From the NCBI GenBank assembly GCA_040881665.1, contig JBBECT010000007.1:248001-312000 (forward strand): DNA of 64,000 bases. The letters run 5' to 3'. The notes under the pieces were generated by a model. It did not search any database, was not told the origin of the DNA, and was given only the letters and a program-made list of their open reading frames with translations. Made by a program: the position numbers and the translations under genes. Shown one piece after another: positions 8,186 to 16,920 of the stretch. Origin of the DNA: Actinomycetota bacterium (GTDB taxonomy: Bacteria > Actinomycetota > UBA4738 > HRBIN12). Positions within the stretch are counted from its first letter, which is position 1. Each line of letters opens with the position of its first letter.

Positions 8186-9055
8186 CTACGCGAGGTTGCC
8201 GCGCAGGCCCTTCTTCGGCCGGAACGACCCGGCGAGATCCTGTTCGCTGAACGCGCCGCCGGCGTCGCCCGTCGTCGCGTAGCGGTACAGCGCGGCATTG
8301 AACACGCCCGAGAGCACCGAGCCAAGGGCCGCGAGGACGATGAGCGCCAGAACGCCCACGACCACGACGGCGGGGATCGCCGCGGGGATCGCGAACCCGA
8401 TGCCCGCGCACACGAGCGCAACGCCGATACCCGCCACGAACATCGCGAGACCGATCGTCGCGTTCCCGACGACCTGCTCGCCCCACTTCTGCTTGAAGAG
8501 CGAAGCCGAACGCTTGATCGACGCCCCGACGCCGAGCGGTTCGTAGAGGATCACTGGCACGACGAAGAAGGTGATCAGCCCCCACGCCACGCCGACGAGC
8601 CGGATCAGGATCGCGCCGAGGAACCCCGCCCGCTCGGCCACCATGCGAAGGACCATGCCGACGGTCGCGGTGACCACTGCCCACACGAAGATCTTGCCGA
8701 GGTGCTGGTTGGCGAGCGCGAATCCGTCACCCAGCGATGCATCTTCGCCGTGCAGCCGCTTCATCGCGACGCCGATCACGACGGCGTTGAAGTAGATCGC
8801 GATGAACGAGGTGATCACGTAGAAGCAGAACAGGAGCACGTACGCGACCGGACTGATGTTGGACCCACCGCCGCCGGATCCGGACGTGGTGGCGTCGTCG
8901 AACAGGCCCATCCCGAACGCGCCTCCGCCGAACGCGCCCGCGACCAGGAGGATGCACAGGAACGAGAGCACCGGGAGCACCAGCAACGATCGCTCCTGCA
9001 TCACGACGTACCAGCTCTGCTTCGCGAGCCGGAACCCGCGGCTGATCGAACCCAT
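8186..9055 (-). CDS. Integral membrane protein (DUF6159-like)
   Basis: 289 residues from the ATG at 9055, chosen because AGGAGG lies 7 bases upstream. The N-terminus is a short amphipathic GFRLAKQSWYVVMQE segment followed by about five or six membrane spans (near 30-55, 75-105, 125-145, 150-175, 200-225 and 230-260). It keeps the family pattern of a WxxLxxxxxLLxLPxxS-like start and a KRSASLFKQKWGEQVVG loop between spans. A glycine-rich loop (about residues 55-65) and a charged tail are present. Function is unknown; such proteins are often annotated only as DUF6159 or membrane proteins. It lies upstream of ccr on the same strand with a 136-base gap, so it need not be in the same operon. Confidence 0.75.
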   Translation of the reverse strand: MGSISRGFRLAKQSWYVVMQERSLLVLPVLSFLCILLVAGAFGGGAFGMGLFDDATTSGSGGGGSNISPVAYVLLFCFYVITSFIAIYFNAVVIGVAMKRLHGEDASLGDGFALANQHLGKIFVWAVVTATVGMVLRMVAERAGFLGAILIRLVGVAWGLITFFVVPVILYEPLGVGASIKRSASLFKQKWGEQVVGNATIGLAMFVAGIGVALVCAGIGFAIPAAIPAVVVVGVLALIVLAALGSVLSGVFNAALYRYATTGDAGGAFSEQDLAGSFRPKKGLRGNLA

Positions 9056-9163
9056 GGCGCTGCCTCCTGCTCCTCGGTCTGCTCGGACGGTCCGTGAGCA
9101 GTATCGGCCGGAGATGCTCGGCTGCTGAAGCACCTCTGCCGGAACGGGGCTGGATCGAACGGA

Positions 9164-10129
9164 CTATCCGGCGGCAGGCACGGCAGGTTCGGCTGCCCGC
9201 GCGGCCGCGGGGCACCGCTGCACCCTCGGACACCAGGCGCAGTACCGGCCCGGTCGCAGCGAGGGCTCGTCGCCGTCGCGGAGACGCCCGGCGAGCGCGA
9301 TCGCCCCTTCGATCCGCTCGATCGCCCTGTCGAGCACGCGCTGCGTGACGTCCTCGACCTGCCACGTGCCGGACGCGAGGAACACGCTGGCCACGCGCGA
9401 GGGCGGAACCCCGAAGCGGAGCGTGTGCACGAGGGCGTAGAAACGCAGATCCTCGGCGTGCTCGGGCCACGCTCCCTCGCCCTTGATGTCGAGCAGGAGC
9501 CGCCCCTCGGGGCCGGCCGGCCGGCCCAGCGACAGATCGATCCGGCCGTCGAGCACGAGCCGGCCGCCGGATACTTCGGCCCGCAAGCGCCACTCGGTCA
9601 TCGGGGCCAGCGTCGTTCGCATCGACCGCAGCGGCGGGAACGTCGTCCGGAACAGTTCGAGCGCGGTCACCGACCGCATCAGGAGCTGGTCGCGGTCGAC
9701 CTCCGGGAGCTCGCCCCAGTGCCGCCCGAACGCCGCGTCGTCGTCCACGAGCCGATCGGACGCGAGGACGGTCAGCTCGTAAGGATCGCGCTCGAGCCGC
9801 CCGCCGACGTCGAGCTCGACGGCCTTGTGCAACAGCAGGCCGGACGCCGTCTTGGTCGAGTGGGCGAACGGGGGTGCCTCCCGCAGCAGACCCGCTTCGA
9901 ACCGACCGTCGCACCGCCCGGCATCGGAGAGCCGAGCCTTCGTCAGCACCAACGGTTCGTCGATCGCGGCGACCGACACCGCCGTCTCGAGGCGCTGCGC
10001 GATGACCTCAGCGAGATCCTCGGGCGCGTCCCAGCGCCGCCCGCCGCGGATCAGTTGGTCGGCCGTCCGCTGCTGCACCAGCGTCAGGGAGGGAGTTTCC
10101 GTCGGCGACGAACGATCGTGCGTGCCCAT
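9164..10129 (-). CDS. Cas4/AddB-like PD-(D/E)XK nuclease with Fe-S cluster
   Basis: 321 residues from the ATG at 10129, fixed by a TAGCAT box 7 bases upstream. The nuclease core shows LVLDGRIDLS followed by RLLLDIKGEG, which is the D...(D)-x-K arrangement of RecB-type nucleases. Four cysteines that would hold a 4Fe-4S cluster are split: one early in SDAGRCDGRF and three at the end in CAWCPRVQRC, the CX2CX5C spacing of Cas4 and AddB. No helicase domain, CRISPR array or cas genes are nearby, so this is a solo nuclease, probably in DNA repair. The exact substrate is unknown. Confidence 0.82.
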   Translation of the reverse strand: MGTHDRSSPTETPSLTLVQQRTADQLIRGGRRWDAPEDLAEVIAQRLETAVSVAAIDEPLVLTKARLSDAGRCDGRFEAGLLREAPPFAHSTKTASGLLLHKAVELDVGGRLERDPYELTVLASDRLVDDDAAFGRHWGELPEVDRDQLLMRSVTALELFRTTFPPLRSMRTTLAPMTEWRLRAEVSGGRLVLDGRIDLSLGRPAGPEGRLLLDIKGEGAWPEHAEDLRFYALVHTLRFGVPPSRVASVFLASGTWQVEDVTQRVLDRAIERIEGAIALAGRLRDGDEPSLRPGRYCAWCPRVQRCPAAARAAEPAVPAAG

Positions 10130-10136
10130 GCGCGCG

Positions 10137-10142
10137 ATGCTA
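10137..10142 (-). promoter_or_regulatory. -10 box of nuclease gene (leaderless)
   Basis: TAGCAT on the minus strand, 7 bases before the ATG at 10129. Confidence 0.5.
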
Positions 10143-10262
10143 GCGGCGCGCACCGACACGCCCGCGAACGACGGTCTCCGAGCGGGTGGACGCGCCCCGG
10201 GCGGCTCGCTAGGGTGGAGCCGGCCGCCGAACACTTCCTCGATACAGGCCTCGCAACGAGGT

Positions 10263-10297
10263 TCCGGACGGGCGTCGGCGGTCGTTCGCCGTCCGGA
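10263..10297 (+). promoter_or_regulatory. Stem-loop in leader of lysozyme-like gene
   Basis: TCCGGACGG (10263-10271) pairs perfectly with CCGTCCGGA (10289-10297) around a 17-base loop. A TAGGGT box at 10210-10215 would give a leader of roughly 100 bases that contains this hairpin. No known riboswitch consensus fits. Confidence 0.4.
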
Positions 10298-10318
10298 GCG
10301 CACCCACCCACACCCACG

Positions 10319-10831
10319 ATGCCCACACACCCACACACGCCCCGAGCTCGGCCCGCGCGTGGACTCGCCGCGACCGTGTCGGCCACGCTCGTCGTCGGGC
10401 TGCTGATCGGGCCCGTCGCGACGGTCGGGGCGGCGCCGTCGGCCGAGACGGGAGACGCCACCGCGCCGGGACCATGCGCCCTCGGTCGCGGATCGAACGA
10501 GGACGTCCGGTCGTTCTCCAAGCGCCTGATCCGCTGCGCCGTTGCGCACTGGCCGGTCCGAGGTGGGGTGGACAAGGCGCTGTGCATCGCCAAGCGCGAG
10601 AGCGGCCTGATCCCACGGGCGGTGTCCGCCGACGGCCGCTACCTCGGGCTCTACCAGCACGCGAAACGCTACTGGCCCTCTCGCTACGACGCGACGACCC
10701 AACCTGATTGGCGGCTGGAGAACGACGCTCTCAACGGCCGCACGGCCGCGATCGTCACGATGCGTATGGTGCACCGAGGAGGCCGCCACGGTTGGGACCC
10801 GTGGCGCGGCCGCGGGTGTGCGATCGGCTGA
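10319..10831 (+). CDS. Secreted lysozyme/transglycosylase-like protein
   Basis: 170 residues from the ATG at 10319, chosen because a basic N-terminus and hydrophobic core (about 17-33, ending VATVGAAPSA) form a signal peptide. The mature domain has IAKRESGLIPRAVSADG followed by YLGLYQH, which is the Glu-Ser ... GLxQ arrangement of the goose-lysozyme/SLT fold; Glu in KRESG is the probable catalytic acid. A later GGRHGWDPW segment closes the domain. It should act on peptidoglycan outside the membrane, for example in wall turnover or resuscitation-like growth. The bases around the start are a CA/CCA-rich run, and no ribosome-binding site is evident. Confidence 0.75.
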   Translation: MPTHPHTPRARPARGLAATVSATLVVGLLIGPVATVGAAPSAETGDATAPGPCALGRGSNEDVRSFSKRLIRCAVAHWPVRGGVDKALCIAKRESGLIPRAVSADGRYLGLYQHAKRYWPSRYDATTQPDWRLENDALNGRTAAIVTMRMVHRGGRHGWDPWRGRGCAIG

Positions 10832-10846
10832 CGGTCGGTCGACCGT

Positions 10847-11809
10847 TCACGCCCCGCCCGAGCGCGCGCCCTCACGATCGCGACCGCGGCGGCGCACGGC
10901 CCGCTGGACGGCGAGCGTGAGGCTCCCGGCCACGACCAGGCAGACGACGTTCACCGCGAGCTGGGTCAGTGCGTCGGCTGCCTCGGCAGAGGTCGTGATC
11001 GCGATCGCCACACCGATCGCAGCCGCCGCAGGGATCGTCGTGACCGAGATCGCGACGCCGACGGCCGCCCCCGACTTCGTGTTCTCGAAAGCCAGCATGC
11101 CGGCGACGCCTGCCGCGGTGGCGACCACCACCGAGAACAGGTCGGGACTCGTCACGAACGCCACCTCGTCGAGTCCCTTGAGCGAGAACCCGGACGGGCT
11201 CAGGTCGGCGGTCCGCGCGAGGGCGGACACGATCGCGCTCACGACGCTCGCCACGAGCAGCCCCAGCGCGAGTGTCCTCAGCGCACGCAGCGCCAGGTGA
11301 ACGTCTCCGGTCACCACGCCGACGTTGACCGCCGTGATCCTGGTGAGATCGGGACTGACGGCCATCGCCCCGACGATCAGCACCGGCTGATCGGTGAGCA
11401 GACCCACACCCGCGATCACACCGGCCGCCACCATCGTGAGGACGTAGTTCCACGATCCCTGAGCGTCTTCGCGGGCCCGCTGCTTCACCTGTTCGATCAC
11501 CACGACGTCGGCGCTCTCGTCCCAGTCTTCGGTTCCCGCGAGGTCACCCAGGAGGGGATCCACGAGAGCGAGATCGACGTCGGTGAACGACACCATCCCC
11601 TCGCCCCAGGAGCCGAGCCGTTCCAGCTCGCTCACGAGCTCGTCGGTGATCTCGTGCCGAACGAGCGCAGTCACGAGATCGCCGGCAGGATCGCGCACCA
11701 CTCCCTCGAGGCACGCGATGTGACGCACTTCGTCATGGAGCTCCAGCACCGTAAGCACCGAACGGGTGCGTTCTGCCGGGCTCACGACCCGCAGGTGGAG
11801 CATCTGCAT
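10847..11809 (-). CDS. DUF389 family membrane protein
   Basis: 320 residues. The first 110 or so form a soluble, ACT-like regulatory region. About six membrane spans follow, with the family's signature turn GAMAVSPDLTRI (compare GAMLISPLMGPI in other DUF389 proteins) near residue 150 and a glutamate-containing LAFENTKSGAAVGVAISVTTIPAAAAIG segment near 245. The tail is arginine-rich (RRRGRDREG). Function is unknown in this family; transport has been proposed. It converges on the lysozyme-like gene with a 15-base gap. Confidence 0.85.
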   Translation of the reverse strand: MQMLHLRVVSPAERTRSVLTVLELHDEVRHIACLEGVVRDPAGDLVTALVRHEITDELVSELERLGSWGEGMVSFTDVDLALVDPLLGDLAGTEDWDESADVVVIEQVKQRAREDAQGSWNYVLTMVAAGVIAGVGLLTDQPVLIVGAMAVSPDLTRITAVNVGVVTGDVHLALRALRTLALGLLVASVVSAIVSALARTADLSPSGFSLKGLDEVAFVTSPDLFSVVVATAAGVAGMLAFENTKSGAAVGVAISVTTIPAAAAIGVAIAITTSAEAADALTQLAVNVVCLVVAGSLTLAVQRAVRRRGRDREGARSGGA

Positions 11810-11885
11810 CCGCGCATCTTGCCACGCTTGACGCCGGATCCTGGGCCGCGCCCAGGCACGCGGATCCTCCCAGGGTCTCGGGCGC

Positions 11886-11891
11886 TAGACT
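11886..11891 (+). promoter_or_regulatory. -10 box of acyl-CoA carboxylase beta gene (leaderless)
   Basis: TAGACT, 8 bases before the ATG at 11900. Confidence 0.55.
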
Positions 11892-11899
11892 CGGGGGCC

Positions 11900-13519
11900 A
11901 TGGCTACCACCGACGAGGGGATCCAGATCCCCGAGCCGCGCTCCGACGACGTTCTCGAGGTCCCGATCCCCACGGTGCACGAGCGGATCGAAGAGCTCCG
12001 GGAGCGCCGCGAAGCCGCGATGTCGCCCGGCGGCCCCGACGCCGCCGACAGGCAGCACGCACGGAACAAGCTGACCGCCCGCGAGCGGATCGATCTGCTC
12101 CTCGATCGGGGATCGTTCACCGAGCTGGAGCCCTTCGCCAAACACCGGGCACATGACTTCGGCATGGACCGGAAACGACCCGACGGAGACGGCGTCGTGA
12201 CCGGCTACGGCACGGTCGACGGACGCCGGATCGTGGTGAGCGCACAGGACTTCACCGTGATGGGGGGCTCGCTCGGCGAGCGCCACGCGTCGAAGATCTG
12301 CAAGGCGCAGGATCTCGCGATGTCGACCGGTGTTCCGTTCGTGCAGATCAACGACTCGGGCGGCGCGCGGATCCAGGAGGGCGCGGCGGCGCTCGACGGG
12401 TACGGAACGATCTTCGAGCGGAACGTTCGCGCCTCGGGCGTGATCCCCCAGATCAGCGTGATCATGGGGCCGTGCGCCGGCGGCGCCGTCTACTCGCCCG
12501 CGATCACCGACTTCATCTTCATGGTGAAGGAGACCTCCCACATGTTCATCACCGGGCCCGAGGTCATCAAGACCGTGACCGGTGAGGACGTGAGCTTCGA
12601 GGAACTGGGCGGCGCGATGACCCACGCCGGCCGCAGCGGCGTCGCCTCGTTCGTCGCGCAGGACGAACAGGAATGTCTCACCCAGGTCCGCTACCTGCTG
12701 TCGTTCCTGCCGTCGAACAACCTCGAGGACCCGCCCGGCTACGCCTCGACCGACGATCCCCAGCGCCGGGGGGAACCGTTGAACCACATCGTGCCCGACT
12801 CCTCGCGGGCGCCCTACGACATGCACGAGGTGATCCGCACGCTCGTGGACGAGGGAGACTTCCTCGAGGTGTTCCCCTTGTGGGCGATGAACGTGCTCAC
12901 CGGGTTGGCGCGCCTGGACGGGCGCACGATCGGCATCGTGGCCAACCAGCCGAAGGTGCTCGCCGGGACGCTCGACATCGACTCCAGCGAGAAGGCGTCG
13001 CGGTTCATCCGGTTCTGCGACGCCTTCAACATCCCGCTGCTGACCCTGGAAGACACCCCGGGCTTCCTGCCGGGAGCGAGCCAGGAGTACGGCGGGATCA
13101 TCCGGCACGGCGCGAAGCTCGCCTACGCGTACGCGGAGGCGAGCGTTCCGCGGATCACGGTGATCACGCGCAAGGCCTACGGCGGCGCGTACATCGTGAT
13201 GAACTCCAAGGGGATGCGCGGCGACCTCGCGTTCGCGTGGCCGAGCGCCGAGATCGCGGTCATGGGTCCCGAGGGGGCGGTGAACATCGTGTTCCGCAAG
13301 GAGATCGAGAAGGCCGACGATCCCGTGGCACGGCGAGCGGAACTGATCGCGGAGTACCAGCGGACGTTCGCCACACCGTACGCGGCGGCCGAACGCGGCT
13401 CGATCGACGACGTGATCGAGCCGGCCGACACGCGGGCGACCCTGATCAAGGCCTTCAAGATGCTCTCGACGAAGCGGGAGTCGGTCCCCGCCCGCAAACA
13501 CGGGAACATCCCCCTGTGA
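11900..13519 (+). CDS. pccB: Acyl-CoA carboxylase beta subunit (propionyl/acetyl-CoA)
   Basis: 539 residues, typical length. This is the carboxyltransferase half that moves CO2 from biotin to propionyl-CoA or acetyl-CoA. Both crotonase-like halves are present, with oxyanion-hole motifs MGPCAGGAVYSP in the N half and RKAYGGAYIVM in the C half. In actinobacterial homologues the residue after GGAY is known to steer specificity: Asp in propionyl-CoA enzymes, Ile in acetyl-CoA-accepting ones. Here it is Ile432, so acetyl-CoA or mixed specificity is plausible. The biotinylated alpha partner is at 30490, and a small possible epsilon subunit follows after 19 bases. Start is set by the TAGACT box. Confidence 0.92.
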   Translation: MATTDEGIQIPEPRSDDVLEVPIPTVHERIEELRERREAAMSPGGPDAADRQHARNKLTARERIDLLLDRGSFTELEPFAKHRAHDFGMDRKRPDGDGVVTGYGTVDGRRIVVSAQDFTVMGGSLGERHASKICKAQDLAMSTGVPFVQINDSGGARIQEGAAALDGYGTIFERNVRASGVIPQISVIMGPCAGGAVYSPAITDFIFMVKETSHMFITGPEVIKTVTGEDVSFEELGGAMTHAGRSGVASFVAQDEQECLTQVRYLLSFLPSNNLEDPPGYASTDDPQRRGEPLNHIVPDSSRAPYDMHEVIRTLVDEGDFLEVFPLWAMNVLTGLARLDGRTIGIVANQPKVLAGTLDIDSSEKASRFIRFCDAFNIPLLTLEDTPGFLPGASQEYGGIIRHGAKLAYAYAEASVPRITVITRKAYGGAYIVMNSKGMRGDLAFAWPSAEIAVMGPEGAVNIVFRKEIEKADDPVARRAELIAEYQRTFATPYAAAERGSIDDVIEPADTRATLIKAFKMLSTKRESVPARKHGNIPL

Positions 13520-13538
13520 GACGCGGAGCCGCGGCTCG

Positions 13539-13856
13539 ATGAGTCCAGAGGCGAACGGTCACGAAGAACATCGGGCCAACGGCGCGCCCGAGGCCGAGCG
13601 GCCCGCACCCCGGTACGAGCTCCCCGAGGCCCTCACCCCCGACGAGGAGCGCGTGACGCTCGCGGCGCTCGAGCGCTACCTGCACGGAGAGGCGCGCCGC
13701 CCTCCCGCCTGGTGCCTCGCGGGGAGGATCGAGTCCACGGGTCAAGGGGCGCTGCAGACCCGGCGCCTGATGGACGCGCCGTGGGGCGCACCCACGCGCC
13801 TGGCGTTCGCACGCAGGGGCAGCGTGTCCCTGTGGGGCCGCGCCGACGTCCGGTAG
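13539..13856 (+). CDS. Small protein, possible acyl-CoA carboxylase epsilon subunit
   Basis: 105 residues. The N-terminal 30 are disordered and rich in Glu, Ala and Pro. The centre, LTPDEERVTLAALERYL, is a helix. WCLAGRIEST and a short hydrophobic stretch follow. Actinobacterial acyl-CoA carboxylases often have a small, poorly conserved epsilon subunit gene next to the beta subunit gene, and this gene starts 19 bases after pccB on the same strand. That context, together with size and a Glu/Leu helix, is the basis of the call; sequence alone is not decisive. Confidence 0.5.
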   Translation: MSPEANGHEEHRANGAPEAERPAPRYELPEALTPDEERVTLAALERYLHGEARRPPAWCLAGRIESTGQGALQTRRLMDAPWGAPTRLAFARRGSVSLWGRADVR

Positions 13857-13869
13857 GCCGGCGCCGTCG

Positions 13870-14994
13870 ATGACCTCGGTCGCGTTCCATGTCGATCAGC
13901 TCTTCTTCAAAGCACCCGGCGGGATCGGGACCTACGTCCGCGAACTCGCCCCGGCGTTGCTGCGCCAGGACCCGTCGCTCGATCTGAAGCTGTTCCATTC
14001 CCGGTTCGTCGTCGCCGGCCCGCCGGAGCGGTGGCTGCGCGATCACTGGGTCGAGGAGCTCGGAGACCAGATCACCACCCTGTACCCGCGGTGGGACCTG
14101 TTCGGCCGCCCGGCCCTGCCCGAGAGCCTGCGATCCGCCGACGTGCTGCACGCGACGAACCCCTCGGCGATCCCCCCGGCCGCGGGCCGCCAGCGGCTCG
14201 TGGTGACGGTGCACGACCTCGCGTTCGAGCATTTCCCCGAGTTGTTCCCTCGCCGGTGGCGTCTGCTGTACCGGCTCGGGCTGCGGGCGGCGGTCCGCCG
14301 GGCCGACGCGATCCTGACGCCCTCCAGGAGCACCGCCGAGGACCTCGTGTCCCGGACGAAGGTCCGGCCCGAGCGCGTCCACGTGGTGCCGCTCGCGGCG
14401 ACGCTCGGCGACCACGCAGCCGATCCGATCCCGGTCCGCGAGCGACTCAAGGTGCCCGAGCCGTACGCGCTGTTCGTCGGAACCCTCGAACCACGCAAGA
14501 ACCTCGTCTCGCTCGTGCGCGCGTACCGTCGGGTCGCCGGCGCGGGCCTCCCGCACGCGCTCGTACTCGCCGGCCCGATGGGCTGGCAGCCGGCCGCCCT
14601 GCTGCGGGAACTGGCCCTTCCCGGCCCGGGCGAGGTCGTCCTGACCGGACCGGTCTCCCCCGCGGATCTCGACGTGCTCTATCGGGGCGCGTCGGTGTTC
14701 GCCTACCCATCCATCTACGAGGGGTTCGGCCTCCCGGTGCTCGAGGCGCTCGGCCGGGGCGCCCCGACGATCGCCTCGAACGCGTCGAGCGTTCCCGAGG
14801 TCGTGGGCGATGCCGGGATCCTCGTCGACCCGCGATCGGTCGCGGAGCTGGCCGACGCGCTGGAACGGGTGTTGACCGACGAGCAGCTCGCCTCCGAGCT
14901 CTCGCGGAAAGGGATCGAGCGCGCGGCGAGGTTCACGTGGGACGAGACGGCCCGGCGTACCCTGCAGGTCTACGACAAGGCGATCGACGTATGA
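13870..14994 (+). CDS. Glycosyltransferase family 4
   Basis: 374 residues, GT-B fold. The N-terminal glycine loop is KAPGGIGTYVREL. A VTVHDLAFEHFPELF segment matches the acceptor domain of GT4 enzymes. The donor domain has VGTLEPRKNL and the nucleotide-sugar signature PSIYEGFGLPVLEALGRG, containing the E-x7-E pair. It should be a cytoplasmic, retaining transferase for cell-surface glycan or glycolipid. It starts 13 bases after the preceding small gene and is followed 13 bases later by a GT2 transferase, so the two transferases likely work together. Confidence 0.9.
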   Translation: MTSVAFHVDQLFFKAPGGIGTYVRELAPALLRQDPSLDLKLFHSRFVVAGPPERWLRDHWVEELGDQITTLYPRWDLFGRPALPESLRSADVLHATNPSAIPPAAGRQRLVVTVHDLAFEHFPELFPRRWRLLYRLGLRAAVRRADAILTPSRSTAEDLVSRTKVRPERVHVVPLAATLGDHAADPIPVRERLKVPEPYALFVGTLEPRKNLVSLVRAYRRVAGAGLPHALVLAGPMGWQPAALLRELALPGPGEVVLTGPVSPADLDVLYRGASVFAYPSIYEGFGLPVLEALGRGAPTIASNASSVPEVVGDAGILVDPRSVAELADALERVLTDEQLASELSRKGIERAARFTWDETARRTLQVYDKAIDV

Positions 14995-15007
14995 GGAGGG
15001 TTCGCGC

Positions 15008-15952
15008 GTGAGCGGGCAACGCGGACCGATCAAGGTCTCGCTCATCACCACCGTGAAGGACTCGGCCGAGCACGTCGAGGAGTTCCTCGCGTCGGTGCGG
15101 GTCCAGAGCCGCCCGCCCGACGAAGTGGTCGTCGTGGACGGCGGCTCGACCGACGGCACCCGCGAGCTGCTGCGGCGCGCCGACGACATCGTGCTGATCG
15201 AGGAGTCGAAGGCGAACATCTCCCGCGGCCGCAACATCGCGATCGCCGCGGCGACCCACGAGGTCCTCGCGGTCTCGGATGCCGATTGCGTCCTCGAGCC
15301 CGACTGGCTCGAGCGACTCCTCGCGCCGATCGAGGCGGGGGCCGACGTCGCGATGGGCGCCTATCGACCGATCACCGATTCCTTCTTCTCCGAGTGCATG
15401 GCATCGGTGAACCTTCCCGCGCCCGAGGAGATCGACGCCGACATGTTCATGCCCTCGGCGCGATCGGTCGCCTACACGCGGGCCGCGATCGATGCTGCGG
15501 GTGGCTACCCGGAGTGGCTCGACATCGGCGAGGACATGTACGTGAACCACCGTTGGCGCGATCTCGGACTCGACCTGCGGGCGGCGCAGGACGCGATCGT
15601 CCACTGGCGTCTGCGGCCCGGGCCCGCCGCGACCTGGCGCCAATACTTCCGCTACGCGCGCGGGGATGCGATCGCGGGGATGTACACCGACCGCCACGCG
15701 CTCCGGTTCGGGGTGTACGCGGGACTGATCGCGGCGCTCGCGTCGCGCCGGCGCTGGCCGAAGGTCCTCGCGATCGCGGCCGGGGCGGCGTACGCGGCGA
15801 CACCGGTGCGCCGGGCGCTCGCGCGTTTCACCGATCCGAGGAACCGGACGGCCGCCGCCGTCGCGGTTCCCGTCCTCATGGCGTTCGTGGACCTGGCCAA
15901 GATGGCCGGCTTCCTCGCCGGGCAGATCGCCAAGCGTCGCGGACGTCGTTGA
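15008..15952 (+). CDS. Glycosyltransferase family 2
   Basis: 314 residues. The GT-A core shows VSLITTVKDSAEHVEEFLASV, then VVVDGGSTDGT, and the metal-binding VSDADCVLEPDWLERL (DxD-like). The C-terminus has two weak hydrophobic stretches (about 240-260 and 280-300), suggesting membrane association. AGGAGG overlaps the end of the preceding gene and precedes the GTG start at 15008. It forms a pair with the GT4 gene upstream. The glycan made is unknown. Confidence 0.88.
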   Translation: MSGQRGPIKVSLITTVKDSAEHVEEFLASVRVQSRPPDEVVVVDGGSTDGTRELLRRADDIVLIEESKANISRGRNIAIAAATHEVLAVSDADCVLEPDWLERLLAPIEAGADVAMGAYRPITDSFFSECMASVNLPAPEEIDADMFMPSARSVAYTRAAIDAAGGYPEWLDIGEDMYVNHRWRDLGLDLRAAQDAIVHWRLRPGPAATWRQYFRYARGDAIAGMYTDRHALRFGVYAGLIAALASRRRWPKVLAIAAGAAYAATPVRRALARFTDPRNRTAAAVAVPVLMAFVDLAKMAGFLAGQIAKRRGRR

Positions 15953-15968
15953 GCGCCGTCCCGGCGAC

Positions 15969-16829
15969 TCATGGGATGTCGTAGAAGCCGCCGCCGCTCT
16001 TCCGGCCGAGCCGGCCTTCTTCGACCATCCGTCGCAGCACGGGAGCGGGTGCGTACCGCTCGTCGTCCAGCGACCGCTCGAGCACCTCGCAGATCGCGAC
16101 GACGACATCGATCCCGATCAGGTCGGCCAGGCGCAAGGGTCCCATCGGATGGCCGAGGCCGAGCTCGATCGCGGTGTCGATGTCCTCCCGAGTCGCGCGA
16201 CCCTCCTCGAACACACGCGCGGCATCGTTCAGGTACGGGATCAGCAGCCGGTTCACGATGAACCCGGCTCGATCGACGCTCCGGACGCACGTCTTGCCGA
16301 GGCGTTCCCCGACGCCGCGCGCGAGTCCGAAGGTCTCCTCCGAGGTGGTGTCGGCCGCGATCAACTCCAGGAGGCGCATCACCTGGGGCGGGTTGAAGAA
16401 GTGCATGCCGATCACCCTGTCGGGGCGGCCGGTCGCACCCGCGAGCTCTCCGATCGGGATCGACGAGGTGTTCGAGGCGAGGACGACCTCCTGGTCCAGG
16501 ACCGCATCGAGCCGGCGGAAGATCCCGAGCTTCGCGTCCCGATCCTCGGTCGCGGCCTCGATCACGAGATCGACCCCCGCGAGCTCGGCCACGTCGGTCA
16601 CTCCCGACACCCGCTCCGCGATCGCCTCGCGCTCGTCGTCGGAGAGCTTGCCGCGTTCGACCGCCTTCCCCAGGGACGCGTCGATCCGTGCGCGCGCCGC
16701 GTCGACGAGTTCGTCGGTCGCCTCGAGGTAGACCACCTCGATCCCCGCGCGGGCCGCGACCTCGACGATGCCGGCGCCCATCGTGCCGGCTCCGACGACG
16801 CCGACCCTGTTCACATCGCTCGCTTCCAC
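15969..16829 (-). CDS. hbd: 3-hydroxybutyryl-CoA (3-hydroxyacyl-CoA) dehydrogenase
   Basis: 286 residues from the GTG at 16829; the GTG at 16814, five codons later, is equally possible and would place the Rossmann strand right at the N-terminus. The NAD(P) motif is VGVVGAGTMGAGI. The catalytic His is in VIGMHFFNPPQVMRLLE, and the conserved Asn follows in AGFIVNRLLIPYLNDA. The last residues, KSGGGFYDIP, are typical of short hbd proteins. It reduces acetoacetyl-CoA or oxidises 3-hydroxyacyl-CoA, linking the thiolase (1014) to crotonyl-CoA for Ccr (6808). Confidence 0.92.
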   Translation of the reverse strand: MEASDVNRVGVVGAGTMGAGIVEVAARAGIEVVYLEATDELVDAARARIDASLGKAVERGKLSDDEREAIAERVSGVTDVAELAGVDLVIEAATEDRDAKLGIFRRLDAVLDQEVVLASNTSSIPIGELAGATGRPDRVIGMHFFNPPQVMRLLELIAADTTSEETFGLARGVGERLGKTCVRSVDRAGFIVNRLLIPYLNDAARVFEEGRATREDIDTAIELGLGHPMGPLRLADLIGIDVVVAICEVLERSLDDERYAPAPVLRRMVEEGRLGRKSGGGFYDIP

Positions 16830-16856
16830 CGCGTGCCTGCCCCCTGCCGGCGGCGC

Positions 16857-16872
16857 GGTCTCCCGTGAGACC
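16857..16872. promoter_or_regulatory. Inverted repeat between hbd and the envelope cluster
   Basis: GGTCTC-CCGT-GAGACC, perfect 6-base arms, lying between the divergent starts at 16829 and 16921. It could be an operator or part of the hbd leader. Confidence 0.35.
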
Positions 16873-16905
16873 TGCGCCGTGTCCGGATTCGTCGGCGCGC
16901 AAGCG

Positions 16906-16911
16906 TACAAT
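16906..16911 (+). promoter_or_regulatory. -10 box of envelope-cluster membrane protein
   Basis: TACAAT, 9 bases before the ATG at 16921. It overlaps a minus-strand TACGCT (16902-16907) that could serve hbd, so the divergent promoters may compete. Confidence 0.45.
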
Positions 16912-16920
16912 CGATGCTGG

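Noticed and set aside
9164-10164. CRISPR association of the Cas4-like nuclease
   Set aside because: No repeats or other cas genes are present; the Fe-S nuclease fold also occurs in repair proteins.
16857-16872. Resemblance of GGTCTCCCGTGAGACC to a parS centromere site
   Set aside because: It differs from TGTTTCACGTGAAACA at several arm positions, and no parA or parB genes are near.
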